Assembly (NCBI GenBank): GCA_017449065.1 | Contig: JAFSKF010000053.1 | Span: 105,136 to 169,135, forward strand | DNA length: 64,000 bases | Reading direction: 5' to 3' | DNA from: Bacteroidales bacterium | Lineage (GTDB): Bacteria > Bacteroidota > Bacteroidia > Bacteroidales > UBA3663 | In this document: positions 1 through 9,315 of the stretch, one piece after another | Layout of the letters: the number at the start of each line of letters is the position of its first letter | Numbering within the stretch: the stretch's first letter is position 1 | Translations under genes and position numbers: made by a program | Notes under the pieces: generated by a model | Told to the model about the DNA's origin: nothing | Database searches by the model: none | What the model saw: only the letters and a program-made list of their open reading frames with translations

Positions 1-1863
1 CCGGTTTACCATAACGATTCGGTGATACAGCAGATGGAAGACAGCGTGCGCAGGCAGATTTCTCCCATCTACGTGCAGGATACGTCGGTCTTGGCTTCCG
101 TTTTGCGGAAGTTACCGAAAGAGCATTATGTGCTGGGTCCGGATGCCTATGACCATTTGGAGTCAACGCTGCGGCAGTTTTACGCGCAGGGCATTCTGAC
201 CAATCCCGAAAAGAAACGTCTGTTGGCAGAAGGCTACGATCACGGCCGTGTTTCATCGGGTTCCTACCAGTTGTTTAGCAGGAATGCAGAAGATCTGTTG
301 AGCGAAAAGCAGGTCTATGACAGTTTACGGTCCGATACCACCTTCTCTTCCGCACTGCACTATGTCCAGAACATGCAGGATTACGTGCAGGCGAATTTGG
401 TACGCGATACGGCTTCGATGAACAGGGAGTATCAGGAAGCACGCAAGTCGATTTCCACCTCCTATCGCGTCATCGTTGCAGAAACCCGCATCATCGATCA
501 GGGACAGATTGTAGATGCCAAAACTAAAGACGTGCTCGATTCCTACCGGAGAGCGCAGGAAGAACGCCGTGCTGACTCGAACAGCACGCTGATGATGCAG
601 ATCGGACAGATTCTGCTTATTTCCCTATTTGTGGGAAGTATGCTGGGCTTCCTGTTCTTTTTCCGCAAATGGCATTTGGAGAAACAGTCATATATGTTTG
701 TCGCCATTGGCATGGTGACCCTGATGGTGGTGCTGACGGCCTTTGCTTCCCATCATCTGATTGGAGGTGTCTATCTGGTGCCTATCGGAGTGACTACCAT
801 TGTGCTTTCCACGTTCCACGGTTCGCGAACAGCGTATTGGTGCCACATGGTGATGGTGCTGCTTTGCTCGTTCATCGCTCCTTCACACTTCGAGTATCTC
901 ATTGTGCAGAGTGTGGTGGGTATCATTATTATTTTCAACCTGAACGACGGCATGAACGACCGCGGACAATTGTTGCGAGTCTGTCTGTTTGCCTTCTTTG
1001 CCTATCCGCTTGTCTATTGCGCCTATACGTTGGCCAACGAGGGAACCTTGGAGAACGTGCCGGTGCTGACCCTGATTCTGATGGCTTGCAACGCCGTGCT
1101 GCTCATGATGTCCTATCTGATTATCTATGCTTTGGAGCGACTGTTCGGTTTCGTTTCGGGTGTCACTTTGGTGGAGCTTTGCAACATGGGACAAGGTTTG
1201 CTGCTCCGCCTGTCGAAAGAGGCGCCCGGCACATTCCAGCATTCCATTCAGGTGTCGAATCTGGCTGCTGCAGCTGCTGAGGCCATCGACGGCAAGCCAC
1301 AGTTGGTGCGCACCGGGGCTTTGTATCATGACATTGGAAAATTGTGGAATCCCGTCTATTATACAGAGAACCAGATGGGCGGAAATCCGCACAGCCATTT
1401 AGAGACAGAGAAGTCGGTCGAAATGATTAAGAAACACGTCACCGAAGGCTTGAAACTGGGTGAAAAAGCCAATCTTCCCACCGACATCCTCCGTTTCATC
1501 ACCACTCATCACGGAAAAGGCACGGTTAAATATTTCTATCGCACGTGGTGCAACGAGCATCCCGACGAGGAACCCGACATGAGCCTGTTCTCTTACCCGG
1601 GCCCGGATCCGGAATCCAAGGAAGAGGCGATTCTGATGATGAGCGACAGCATCGAGGCAGCATCGAAGAGCTTGAAGGAATTCAATCGCGGTGCCTACGA
1701 GAAACTGGTCAATACGATTGTCGATAGCCTGCTTACCGACGGGCGGCTGAGCAATGCCCGCATTACCTTGCAGGAGATCAATGTGGCAAAGAAATCGTTC
1801 GTCGATACCTTGATGCACATCTATAAATCCCGTATCGAATATCCGGAACTGAAAGAGTCATGA
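1..1863 (+). CDS. pgpH: PgpH-like 7TM HD-domain phosphodiesterase (5' truncated by window)
   Basis: The reading frame is open to base 1, so the start lies outside the window and about 620 residues are visible. The order is an extracytoplasmic segment (about 1-195), a bundle of hydrophobic helices (about 200-385) and a cytoplasmic HD domain. HD-domain residues seen are H414 (TFQHS), the YHDIGK motif near 442-447, the HH pair near 503-504 and D549 (MMSDS), counted from base 1. This 7TMR-HDED / 7TM / HDIG order is that of PgpH, which hydrolyses cyclic di-AMP at the inner membrane. Substrate is inferred from the family. The stop overlaps the next start by 4 bases (ATGA), so the next two genes probably share its transcript. 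Confidence 0.85.
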   Translation, partial: PVYHNDSVIQQMEDSVRRQISPIYVQDTSVLASVLRKLPKEHYVLGPDAYDHLESTLRQFYAQGILTNPEKKRLLAEGYDHGRVSSGSYQLFSRNAEDLLSEKQVYDSLRSDTTFSSALHYVQNMQDYVQANLVRDTASMNREYQEARKSISTSYRVIVAETRIIDQGQIVDAKTKDVLDSYRRAQEERRADSNSTLMMQIGQILLISLFVGSMLGFLFFFRKWHLEKQSYMFVAIGMVTLMVVLTAFASHHLIGGVYLVPIGVTTIVLSTFHGSRTAYWCHMVMVLLCSFIAPSHFEYLIVQSVVGIIIIFNLNDGMNDRGQLLRVCLFAFFAYPLVYCAYTLANEGTLENVPVLTLILMACNAVLLMMSYLIIYALERLFGFVSGVTLVELCNMGQGLLLRLSKEAPGTFQHSIQVSNLAAAAAEAIDGKPQLVRTGALYHDIGKLWNPVYYTENQMGGNPHSHLETEKSVEMIKKHVTEGLKLGEKANLPTDILRFITTHHGKGTVKYFYRTWCNEHPDEEPDMSLFSYPGPDPESKEEAILMMSDSIEAASKSLKEFNRGAYEKLVNTIVDSLLTDGRLSNARITLQEINVAKKSFVDTLMHIYKSRIEYPELKES

Positions 1864-3407
1864 TATCGAAGCAATCTACATCGTTCCTGAAAAAGCTGCT
1901 CCCATTTGTTTTGGGTGCGGCTTTTGTTGCATTGGCGTGGTTCAGATTAGTGGTTCAGAACAGCGAAGTGCTCATAGAGGCGCAAGATCAGAGCTTCTGG
2001 CAACCCGGCAGCCAGTATTATGAGCAGATGATGCAGGAACCCGGAGGCTGGTTCTCTTGGGCAGGGCAATACCTGACGCAGTATTTCTATATCCCGGCTT
2101 TGGGAGCTTCTTTGCTGATCGTGCTTTGGCTGGCAATAGCCGCCCTGTGGATTTGGGGAGGCCGCTTGCCGTGGTATTTGTGCTGGATAGGATTCATGCC
2201 TGGTTTACTGCTGCTTTGGGCTGAAACCTCGTTGGGCTACTGGATCTATGTCAGCAAGATTCCCGACTGGTGGTTTGCCCCCACACTGTTCGTCTTGGCA
2301 GTATCGGTGGCAATGGCTTTGGCGCGTGGCCTGAACCGCTGGATACGCATTCCCTGGCAGATAGGGTGTCTTGGCTTCCTGATTTTTATGGGCAACAGTT
2401 GGCTCGATAAGGCGCAAGTGCCGGCAACGTTGCAAACTCCGTTCCACGCGATGACCGACGACCCGAACTATCTGGCGGAACTGCGTATGGGACAGGCAGC
2501 AGAAGCCGGTAAGTGGCAGGTAGTGCTGGCAGAAATGCGTCAGGCAAAGCAGAAACCGACCCGTGCGATGTGGATGCTGAAGAATATGGCGTTGCTGCAC
2601 GAAGGACGTTTGGCAACTTCCTGGCTCGACTATCCCTGCATCACGCAACTTCCTGTAGCCAACGATTCCGTCAATGTGACATTGGTCGAAACCCAAGGGC
2701 CGCTGATTTATTACCTGCAAGGCTGCATCGGGTTCGCTTACCGGTGGAGCATGGAAAATATGGTGGAATACGGTCCTTCGATGAAGCGTCTGCGGCTCAT
2801 GATCCGCTGTGCCTTCATCAAAGGCGAATACGATTTGGCGCGGAAGTATCTCACGATGCTGCAACGCACCCGTTTCCACAAGGCTTGGGCTGACGAGCAG
2901 AAGAAGTATCTGTCCGATCCTTCCCGGTTGTCCGACGATCCTTATTATCGTATTCCGATGCAGCTCAGTGCAGCACATGAAGATATTCTCGATGGAGACA
3001 ACAGTCGGATGGAATCTTATCTGCATGCTACGGCCAGCGGAAGTAATTCCCTCGATGATCCGCTTCTGAGCGAACTCTGCTTGGTGTATGTTATGCAGAC
3101 GCAGAACATCAATACTTTCTGGCCGCAATTTCAGAAGTATGCCCAGTTGCATCAGGGGCAGCCTATGCCGCAGCTGATACAGCAGGCCGTTCTCCTTTAC
3201 CAGAATCTGGAACCTCAGTCAGCGCCAAATCAGCAATTCCCGTTCGATGAGGAAGTCGTGCAGCTCAACCAGCAGTTCCACCAACGGGCGAATCAGCTCG
3301 GACAGCGAGGCATTGCTCAAGAAAACCTTGGGGAAGCCCTGAAGCGGGAGTTCGGAAAAACATTCTTCTGGTTTTATTTCTTCTGTCGCGATTTAAGTAC
3401 TTACTGA
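1860..3407 (+). CDS. polytopic membrane protein with soluble C-terminal half, function unknown
   Basis: A protein of 515 residues. The first 190 or so residues hold several strongly hydrophobic, Trp-rich helices (about 11-30, 70-95, 100-125, 140-160). The rest is soluble, rich in Ala, Leu, Gln and paired aromatics, and reads like helical TPR-type repeats (for example the stretch around 210-330). It resembles Bacteroidales membrane proteins annotated only as DUFs; I do not assign a family firmly. It starts inside the stop of the HD phosphodiesterase and ends one base before the next gene, which points to a three-gene operon. A role at the cell envelope is inferred from topology alone. Confidence 0.7.
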   Translation: MISKQSTSFLKKLLPFVLGAAFVALAWFRLVVQNSEVLIEAQDQSFWQPGSQYYEQMMQEPGGWFSWAGQYLTQYFYIPALGASLLIVLWLAIAALWIWGGRLPWYLCWIGFMPGLLLLWAETSLGYWIYVSKIPDWWFAPTLFVLAVSVAMALARGLNRWIRIPWQIGCLGFLIFMGNSWLDKAQVPATLQTPFHAMTDDPNYLAELRMGQAAEAGKWQVVLAEMRQAKQKPTRAMWMLKNMALLHEGRLATSWLDYPCITQLPVANDSVNVTLVETQGPLIYYLQGCIGFAYRWSMENMVEYGPSMKRLRLMIRCAFIKGEYDLARKYLTMLQRTRFHKAWADEQKKYLSDPSRLSDDPYYRIPMQLSAAHEDILDGDNSRMESYLHATASGSNSLDDPLLSELCLVYVMQTQNINTFWPQFQKYAQLHQGQPMPQLIQQAVLLYQNLEPQSAPNQQFPFDEEVVQLNQQFHQRANQLGQRGIAQENLGEALKREFGKTFFWFYFFCRDLSTY

Positions 3408-3408
3408 T

Positions 3409-4854
3409 ATGAGAAATCATCTTGTCATCCTTCTGTTTTCCCTGGTGCTTTTGGTATCGTGCAGCACGCGGCATCCGGAAGTGCCGCAGCAGTTTCAGGC
3501 TACAGAACAGCAGGCTTGCATTTTCCCCGATTATACCGATGTGACGGTTCCTGCCAACATTGCTCCTTTGAATTTTATGGCAGCAGATCCGTCGGTAACG
3601 TCGTGTGTTGCCCAAGTGGATTATGAGGGCGGTTCTTTCACGTATGGTGAGGGTAATAAGGTGATTATCGACGAGTCGGAATGGGCAGTAATGCTGCAAT
3701 CCGCCCGAGGAAAGTCGCTGACAATTACCTTCTATACGCAGGCTGAGGGAGGGGCGTGGCAGCAAAGCAAGCCGTTCCGGATTCATGTTGCTGACGACGA
3801 AATCGACCCCTGGCTGTCGTACCGCCTCATCGAACCGTCGTATGTGGCCTACGAAACCATCGAACTCATGCAGCGCAATCTGACTTCTTTCGAGGAATCG
3901 GTCATCCGCAGCAACCGGCAGAACAGAAACCAGTGTCTGAACTGTCATTCTTACCAGAACTATCATACCGAAAACATGCTGTATCATGTGCGCGGCAAGG
4001 GAGGCGGCACCATGCTGACCTATAAACATCAGTCGAAACTGATGACAGCCATGCGCAGGGAGGGAATGATTTCCAATCCGGTTTATCCGTCCTGGCATCC
4101 GTACTTGCCGCTCATTGCTTTTTCGACGAACAAGACCGGACAGCTTTTCCACACGCAAAGCGCTGAGAAGATCGAAGTGCAGGACACCCAAAGCGAACTG
4201 GTGCTCTATGATGTGGAACGCGATGCCATGCGAATCATTCCGTCACCGATTGAGGATTTCGAGAATTTCCCGACCTGGACCCCCGATGGCAAACAGTTAT
4301 ATTATACTTCCGCCCATTTCGTGTGTCAGGATACCGTTATTCCCAAAGAACGCGAATTGGCGAACCGCTACAAAGAACTGCAATATAACCTGTACGTGCG
4401 CGACTTCAATGCTGATAGTCTCACTTTCAGCGAGCGTCGCCTGGTTTTGGATGAGGTGGCGATGAACCAGAGTGCCACCTTGCCAAGAGTGAGTCCCGAC
4501 GGAAAATATCTCCTTTTCGCTTCCGGTCAATTCGGGTGCTTCCACATCTGGCATCCCGATGCAGATATCCGTCTGCTCGATTTAGAGACCCAACGGCTCG
4601 ATTCGTTGCAGGCTTTGAATAGCGACCGCGCAGAGAGCTATCCTTCCTGGTCGAGCAATGGCCGTTGGATTTTGATGGCTTCCCGTCGTGATGACGGGAA
4701 CTACAGTCGTGTATATATTGCCTACTTCGACCGCGAGGGCAAGGCCTATAAAGCATTTGCCGTGCCCCAGGCAGATCCGGAGCACGACAAGTTATTGTTA
4801 AAGAGCTATAATCGTCCGGAGACGATGTTGGAAAAGGTTACAGGAAGAAATTGA
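3409..4854 (+). CDS. lipoprotein with one CxxCH haem motif and PD40 beta-propeller
   Basis: A 481-residue protein with a lipoprotein signal (hydrophobic stretch then LLVSC at about residues 15-19). A single c-type haem motif CLNCH lies at 176-180. TolB/PD40-like blade motifs follow, such as FPTWTPDGKQLYY, LPRVSPDGKYLLF and YPSWSSNGRWILM, giving a propeller in the C-terminal 270 residues. It should be anchored in an envelope membrane and, if haem is attached, could carry electrons or sense redox state. The PD40 family usually binds peptides or proteins. It is translated directly after the membrane protein and ends 17 bases inside the facing barrel gene. The partner and substrate are unknown. 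Confidence 0.75.
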   Translation: MRNHLVILLFSLVLLVSCSTRHPEVPQQFQATEQQACIFPDYTDVTVPANIAPLNFMAADPSVTSCVAQVDYEGGSFTYGEGNKVIIDESEWAVMLQSARGKSLTITFYTQAEGGAWQQSKPFRIHVADDEIDPWLSYRLIEPSYVAYETIELMQRNLTSFEESVIRSNRQNRNQCLNCHSYQNYHTENMLYHVRGKGGGTMLTYKHQSKLMTAMRREGMISNPVYPSWHPYLPLIAFSTNKTGQLFHTQSAEKIEVQDTQSELVLYDVERDAMRIIPSPIEDFENFPTWTPDGKQLYYTSAHFVCQDTVIPKERELANRYKELQYNLYVRDFNADSLTFSERRLVLDEVAMNQSATLPRVSPDGKYLLFASGQFGCFHIWHPDADIRLLDLETQRLDSLQALNSDRAESYPSWSSNGRWILMASRRDDGNYSRVYIAYFDREGKAYKAFAVPQADPEHDKLLLKSYNRPETMLEKVTGRN

Positions 4855-5722
4855 TACCGATCATGAACGGATGCGCCTGTATCTTGCGGGTGTTCGTATC
4901 GAAGAAGTCGGTCAGCGCATAGCGACCGAAAATGGTGAAGTCGTCGGTGCCTATGGCAATGATGGCGTTGCTTCCGATCGGATTGATATTCATGTCCCGA
5001 CGGCACAGATAATACTTCCGGTCGCCTCCCACCTTGGCACGCGAGCGGATGTGGTGACGGAGTTCGAAGTCGGCACCCATCGCAAAACGGAACGGACTTT
5101 GGCCCATGCGGTGACGGGTCTGGAAGTTCAGCAGCACAGGCACGCGCCAGCTCCAGTATATCAGACGCTGGTTCTTGTAGTCGATCGGATTGTCGGTACG
5201 GGTTTTCAGTTCGTTGTCGAGAATCACATCCCCGTCGGTGGCCAGGTGAAATGCTTCGTCACCCTTCATCCGGTAGCTGCTGCGCGAAAGAGCCAGATGC
5301 GCTGAAATACCGAACGTCTCCCGATTGTTCCAGGTGTAGAAGTCGAACATCGAGAAGCCCCATTCCCAGCTGCTGGCGGCATTCAAGTCGAAATCGGAAC
5401 TGGCGAGTTCCGACCAGCCTATGTAAATCAGATCGAAGCCTACTTCAGTGGAATGGTGCCAGCCCCGGTGGCGCGGACGATTGGATACGGGTTCCCCGAA
5501 ACTGTTGTATTTCACATCTTCGTCCAATTCGTTTTCCGAAGAGGTTGAAAAACCGGTAAGATTCAGTTTCCATGAATGCTTTTCGGTACCGTTGCTACCA
5601 ATGGTGATGGATTTCGATACCACATTATTATAGACGTGCACTTCCGTTGAGTCCGTTTTTTGGGCAACGGCTGCCGCAAAGACGGCAGAAAAGAGCAGGA
5701 GGGAGACAGTAAGTTTTCTCAT
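4838..5722 (-). CDS. outer-membrane beta-barrel protein
   Basis: A 294-residue protein with an N-terminal signal peptide (MRKLTVSLLLFSAVFAAAVAQ). The body is rich in alternating aromatic and polar residues typical of barrel strands. It ends FMIGINFFL, with a terminal hydrophobic strand as required for outer-membrane assembly. It is the last gene of the sigma-factor operon read from 7228 and lies 24 bases after the DUF4252 gene. Its 3' end overlaps the lipoprotein gene on the other strand by 17 bases. The function is probably porin or structural, and no ligand can be named. Confidence 0.72.
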   Translation of the reverse strand: MRKLTVSLLLFSAVFAAAVAQKTDSTEVHVYNNVVSKSITIGSNGTEKHSWKLNLTGFSTSSENELDEDVKYNSFGEPVSNRPRHRGWHHSTEVGFDLIYIGWSELASSDFDLNAASSWEWGFSMFDFYTWNNRETFGISAHLALSRSSYRMKGDEAFHLATDGDVILDNELKTRTDNPIDYKNQRLIYWSWRVPVLLNFQTRHRMGQSPFRFAMGADFELRHHIRSRAKVGGDRKYYLCRRDMNINPIGSNAIIAIGTDDFTIFGRYALTDFFDTNTRKIQAHPFMIGINFFL

Positions 5723-5746
5723 TGTTGTATGGAGTTTCAGTAATTA

Positions 5747-6229
5747 TTATTGCGTTATCAATTTCTCAATCATTTCGTCCGACAAGTCGCCGGTCAGCAC
5801 GATAAACGTCTGCTCATCATCGTCGTTAATGAACATGACCAGTTCTTTGGTCTTTTGCCTGTCGTTGAAGATTGTTGATACCTGAGAATCATTGTCCTTC
5901 ACCACCATCAGCGTCTTGTAGTTGTCATCCGATTTCAGGGTGTTGAAGTCGTTTTTCATCTGCTCGCCCACTTTCCGGTTTTCCGAGTTGATGATCAGAA
6001 TCACATCGATGGCATTCGACAGACCTTGCACCTTGACGCCGTTAATGGTCACCGAATTGTCAGCCCCTTTCAGATGGCGGAGCATCCATTTTGTAATGCA
6101 GATATACTCTACATCTTCCATATCGCTGTATTTTCCGAACACCGCGTTTTGGGCAAAAGCCTGCGTCGGAATCAGGCCGGTTAGGGTCAACAGGCACAAA
6201 GCCACAAACAGATATACTCTTTTTTTCAT
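5747..6229 (-). CDS. DUF4252 domain secreted protein
   Basis: A 160-residue protein with a signal peptide (cleavage expected near TQAFAQ) and a compact alpha/beta domain. It carries the pattern of DUF4252 proteins of Bacteroidota: a DxEDVEYICITKWML-like segment near the mature N-terminus, a central INSENRK segment, and a final LVMFINDDDEQTFIVLTG strand pair. The function of this family is not established. Position directly after a sigma factor and a small membrane protein is a common setting for DUF4252 genes, and suggests an envelope-stress or anti-sigma-linked output. Confidence 0.78.
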   Translation of the reverse strand: MKKRVYLFVALCLLTLTGLIPTQAFAQNAVFGKYSDMEDVEYICITKWMLRHLKGADNSVTINGVKVQGLSNAIDVILIINSENRKVGEQMKNDFNTLKSDDNYKTLMVVKDNDSQVSTIFNDRQKTKELVMFINDDDEQTFIVLTGDLSDEMIEKLITQ

Positions 6230-6272
6230 AGGTCTCTATGTTTTTTCAATGAAATTTTCATGTGGAATAGAT

Positions 6273-6731
6273 TCACTCGAACGAAATGTATTTCGAAAGG
6301 TGACCGTTACGCTTCTCTTGCAGCGGGCGGCAGTTGTTTTCTGCCATCTGCAGCCCTTTCGAGCTGTGGTAGTTGATCAGCGTCAGGGCACGTTCCATTT
6401 GCAGTTGCGCCTCCTCGGGTGTCCGGCAGGTATCGATGAACGGGTTGTCGCTGTGTTGCATCATGTTGTAGGCAGTTCCCAAGGCGAGAACGATCGCAAC
6501 ACAGGCGGCTATGCGTCCCCAGAGATGGAGATTCAGGCGTGGAGACTTCCTGGCGGACGGTTCTTCCGATGCCAATCGGTCGATGGTGTCCTGCAAGCGG
6601 AGTTCCATGCCGGCAGGCATCTGTTTTTCTGCCTCTTTCAGCCATGCCTCATCGAATTCCAGTTTGGCTTCCTTCAGCAATTCGTTGAGCTCAGGCGAGT
6701 CGTCTTTGTCTCGTTGGTAATAAATCTTCAT
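6273..6731 (-). CDS. small single-pass membrane protein, likely sigma-factor partner
   Basis: A 152-residue protein with a charged N-terminal half (about 1-70), one transmembrane helix (about 75-92, IAACVAIVLALGTAY) and a periplasmic tail of about 55 residues. Its start overlaps the sigma-factor stop by 4 bases. A cytoplasmic segment, one helix and a short outer tail directly downstream of an ECF sigma gene is the usual shape of an anti-sigma regulator. There is no recognisable zinc anti-sigma HxxxCxxC motif, so that role is inference from position and topology. Confidence 0.65.
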   Translation of the reverse strand: MKIYYQRDKDDSPELNELLKEAKLEFDEAWLKEAEKQMPAGMELRLQDTIDRLASEEPSARKSPRLNLHLWGRIAACVAIVLALGTAYNMMQHSDNPFIDTCRTPEEAQLQMERALTLINYHSSKGLQMAENNCRPLQEKRNGHLSKYISFE

Positions 6732-7228
6732 ATCACTCCTTGTTTTTGGGCCAGTTCCTTGAGCCTTCTGCGGGCTCTCGATAACAGTTGGCGTACATTA
6801 TCGGGTTTCAGTTTCAGCAGTTCGCTGATTTCGTCGTTTGTCAGATCCTCGAACACTTTCAGATGAAGGACCTTCTGCTGGTCTCCGGGCAGTTGTTTCA
6901 TCAGTTGCAGGGTGAGCTTCAGCCGGTCGGTATCTTCCACCCAGTCATCGTCGAAGGATTCTTCGGTCCATTGCCCGTCTTCATCGCTTGCCGTTTCGTG
7001 CCGGCTTCTGATCCGGTCGATGCAGAGGTTGCGGGTGGCGGTCAGAACGAAGGCTTCGAGCTGACCTGTGGGCGGAAGCTTCTGGCGCATTTGCCATAGT
7101 TTCACAAAGATGTCTTGAACCACATCTTCCGCCTCGTCGGTTCGCTGCAGCAACCGATAGGCTATCGCAAACATCTTGCGACTATGGGGCATTACTGCCC
7201 GACTGAATTCTGTGGGATCAGATATCAT
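6728..7228 (-). CDS. ECF-family RNA polymerase sigma factor
   Basis: A 166-residue protein from the chosen start MISDPTEF. An upstream in-frame ATG at 7312 would add 28 residues unlike the family. It has sigma region 2 (AIAYRLLQRTDEAEDVVQDIF, about 21-41, and ATRNLCIDRIRSR) and region 4 (DLTNDEISELLKLKPDNVRQLLSRARRRL), joined by an acidic linker. It directs core RNA polymerase to its regulon, probably including its own operon. The genes that follow are the small membrane protein, DUF4252 protein and outer-membrane barrel. A TATCTTTG element lies about 70 bases upstream. Confidence 0.92.
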   Translation of the reverse strand: MISDPTEFSRAVMPHSRKMFAIAYRLLQRTDEAEDVVQDIFVKLWQMRQKLPPTGQLEAFVLTATRNLCIDRIRSRHETASDEDGQWTEESFDDDWVEDTDRLKLTLQLMKQLPGDQQKVLHLKVFEDLTNDEISELLKLKPDNVRQLLSRARRRLKELAQKQGVI

Positions 7229-7298
7229 TGTTTTACGTTTCTGTATTATAAACGTAGGGAATGTGATTTTGTGACAAATATTTTCAAAAACTTGCTTG

Positions 7299-7306
7299 CA
7301 AAGATA
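7299..7306 (-). promoter_or_regulatory. Bacteroidota -7 element of the sigma operon
   Basis: On the minus strand the bases read TATCTTTG, matching TAnnTTTG, about 70 bases before the sigma-factor start. No clean TTTG is seen at the -33 distance, so the call rests on the -7 box alone. Confidence 0.5.
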
Positions 7307-7376
7307 GTGCAAAAGTCGGAAATGACCTAATAAACGGATAAATTACGAGGCGGTTGGCAAGATTTCGGGCATTATT

Positions 7377-7408
7377 TTTGCAAATTTCCGGGAAAAACGC
7401 GACCTTTG
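7377..7408 (+). promoter_or_regulatory. Bacteroidota promoter for the glycosidase gene
   Basis: TTTG at 7377-7380, then 20 bases, then GACCTTTG at 7401-7408 (one mismatch to TAnnTTTG). This leaves a leader of about 30 bases before the ATG at 7446. Confidence 0.6.
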
Positions 7409-7445
7409 CAACGATGTTCTTTAATTTTGAATCTTCCCTACGGCT

Positions 7446-9230
7446 ATGAAACGCTTTCTTTTTTCTTTTGCGGTTGCCTTCCTAACCTTCATTTCGGTGG
7501 CGCAGACCCAGCAGGAAATGGCTGAAGTCTTCCGTGAAGCCCAGACGCCCTATAAGTACGGATTGGTGGTTGTCCCGAAGGATGAGCATCACATGACCGA
7601 CTGCCCGACGGTGTTCCGCATGAACGACCGCTGGTATATGACTTACGTTATTTTCGACGGTAAGGGCTACGAAACCTGGCTGTCCGAGTCGGACGATCTG
7701 CTGCACTGGAAGGAGGTGGGCTGTCTGTTGTCGTTCCAGCAGGACACCTGGGACAAGCAGCAGCGGGCAGGTTTCCCGGCGTTGCTCAACTGGAACTGGA
7801 ACGAGAATCCGCAAACCCTCGGAACGGAAGGCGGATGCTATTGGATGGGCTACTTCGGTGGCGAGAACAAAGGCTACGAGGCACAGCCGCTTTCCATCAG
7901 CATGGCTTATACCGATGCACGGAAGTTCGAGCAGAAACTGAAGGAAGGCAACCCTCATCTGGCTTGGGAGACCTTAGGCAAGCCGGTGCTTTCGCCCCAA
8001 GACAGCACCGTGCAATGGTGGGAGACGGGTACGCACTACAAACCCTTGGTTTATCGGGATACGGCACGCACGCTCGGGCACGAGTACCTGTTATATTATA
8101 ACGCATACGGGCGGCATCCGGAAACCGGTCTGGGAGCCGAACGCATCGGCATCGCTTTGAGCGACGATCTGGTGCATTGGCAGCGATATGCGGGCAATCC
8201 GGTTTTCCATCACGAGACGAAAGGCACCATTACGGGCGATGCCCAGATTGTGCTGTTCCGTCCGCAATCTGACAAGCAGAAACCGCTGTACGTGATGTTC
8301 TATTTCCGGGCCTTCGACCCCACACGTACCTACAAGGCCTACAATACGTTTTCTTGCAGCTACGACCTTGTTCATTGGGAGGACTGGCAGGGTGAGGATC
8401 TGATTTATCCGACCGCCGCCTACGACGAACTCTTTTCGCACAAGACTTTTATCCTGAAGTGGCAGGGGGTGGTCTATCATTTCTTCTGCGCGGTCGATAA
8501 CGACATGCGTCGGGGCATTGCGGTGGCAACATCCCGGGATTTTGGTCAGTCGCCGCTTCATTTCTATCATCCGTTCCGTTTGGGTAACGGTTTTACCGAT
8601 CATGCCGTGCTGCAGAGCAACCGGGAGTCGGTGGTGTGGGGTGAGGCGATGCCCGGCCGGAACATCACCGTGCGTCTGAACGGCGAAGCATACCAAGCTG
8701 TTGCTGACGGACACGGATTGTGGCAGGTGAAACTCGCGCCCCATAAGGCTTCCTGTCAGCCCTACATCCTGACTGCCTGTTGCGAAGGCGAACCGGACAC
8801 TTTGAAGCTGCAGGATCTGGTGTTTGGCGATGTCTGGATGGTTACGGGTCTTTCGGCCGATTCCGCCAACCTGCACCGTTTGTCAGTCAATGCGAAGAAG
8901 TTTCAGGTCCGCACCCTAACGCCACCCAAGCAGGGCGATTGGCAGGCGTGGACGCTTCCCGCTTCCTCTTCATCGAAAGAAGCTGTTAAGTTGGCTAAGA
9001 AAAAGCCTGTGGGAATCATTTCGGCCACAACGCCGGGCGCCAAGCTGAAAAGCTGGACTTCCGACAACGGCAAATGGAGCAAGATTCTCCTCAAGCCGAT
9101 GGCTCCCTATACCGTGAAAGGCATCCTTTGGTACGACGCCCCGCTTCCCGCTTCTGCTGACGAACTGGAACAGGTACAGTCCTACTTGAAGCAGGCGCTG
9201 CAATCTTCTGAAGCGGACTTCCAGAAGTGA
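7446..9230 (+). CDS. secreted beta-propeller glycosidase fused to a degenerate sialate-O-acetylesterase-like module
   Basis: A 594-residue protein with a signal peptide (MKRFLFSFAVAFLTFISVAQ). Residues about 25-380 form a GH43/GH117-like five-bladed propeller: blade motifs include TDCPTVFRMNDRWYMTY, LLHWKEVG, LVHWQRYAGNPVF and SYDLVHWEDW. From about 386 (DHAVLQSN) to the end the pattern is that of SASA-type esterases: GDVW near 461 and APYTVKGILWY near 553-563. The esterase nucleophile motif GQSNM reads GLSADS here, and the WYQGESN region reads WYDAPLP, so this module should be catalytically dead. It probably acts in the periplasm or on the surface on a decorated glycan. The substrate is unknown. 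Confidence 0.75.
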   Translation: MKRFLFSFAVAFLTFISVAQTQQEMAEVFREAQTPYKYGLVVVPKDEHHMTDCPTVFRMNDRWYMTYVIFDGKGYETWLSESDDLLHWKEVGCLLSFQQDTWDKQQRAGFPALLNWNWNENPQTLGTEGGCYWMGYFGGENKGYEAQPLSISMAYTDARKFEQKLKEGNPHLAWETLGKPVLSPQDSTVQWWETGTHYKPLVYRDTARTLGHEYLLYYNAYGRHPETGLGAERIGIALSDDLVHWQRYAGNPVFHHETKGTITGDAQIVLFRPQSDKQKPLYVMFYFRAFDPTRTYKAYNTFSCSYDLVHWEDWQGEDLIYPTAAYDELFSHKTFILKWQGVVYHFFCAVDNDMRRGIAVATSRDFGQSPLHFYHPFRLGNGFTDHAVLQSNRESVVWGEAMPGRNITVRLNGEAYQAVADGHGLWQVKLAPHKASCQPYILTACCEGEPDTLKLQDLVFGDVWMVTGLSADSANLHRLSVNAKKFQVRTLTPPKQGDWQAWTLPASSSSKEAVKLAKKKPVGIISATTPGAKLKSWTSDNGKWSKILLKPMAPYTVKGILWYDAPLPASADELEQVQSYLKQALQSSEADFQK

Positions 9231-9315
9231 CATGATAACCGTTACCACGTTCGATAGCTGTTATGACGTTATTACGATGTTCTCTATTGCAAAAAACAGC
9301 GAAAAATGTGCGAAT

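Noticed and set aside
2205..3152. 315-residue frame on - opposite the membrane protein
   Set aside because: Shadow of the + strand gene; no signal, helix or motif pattern of its own.
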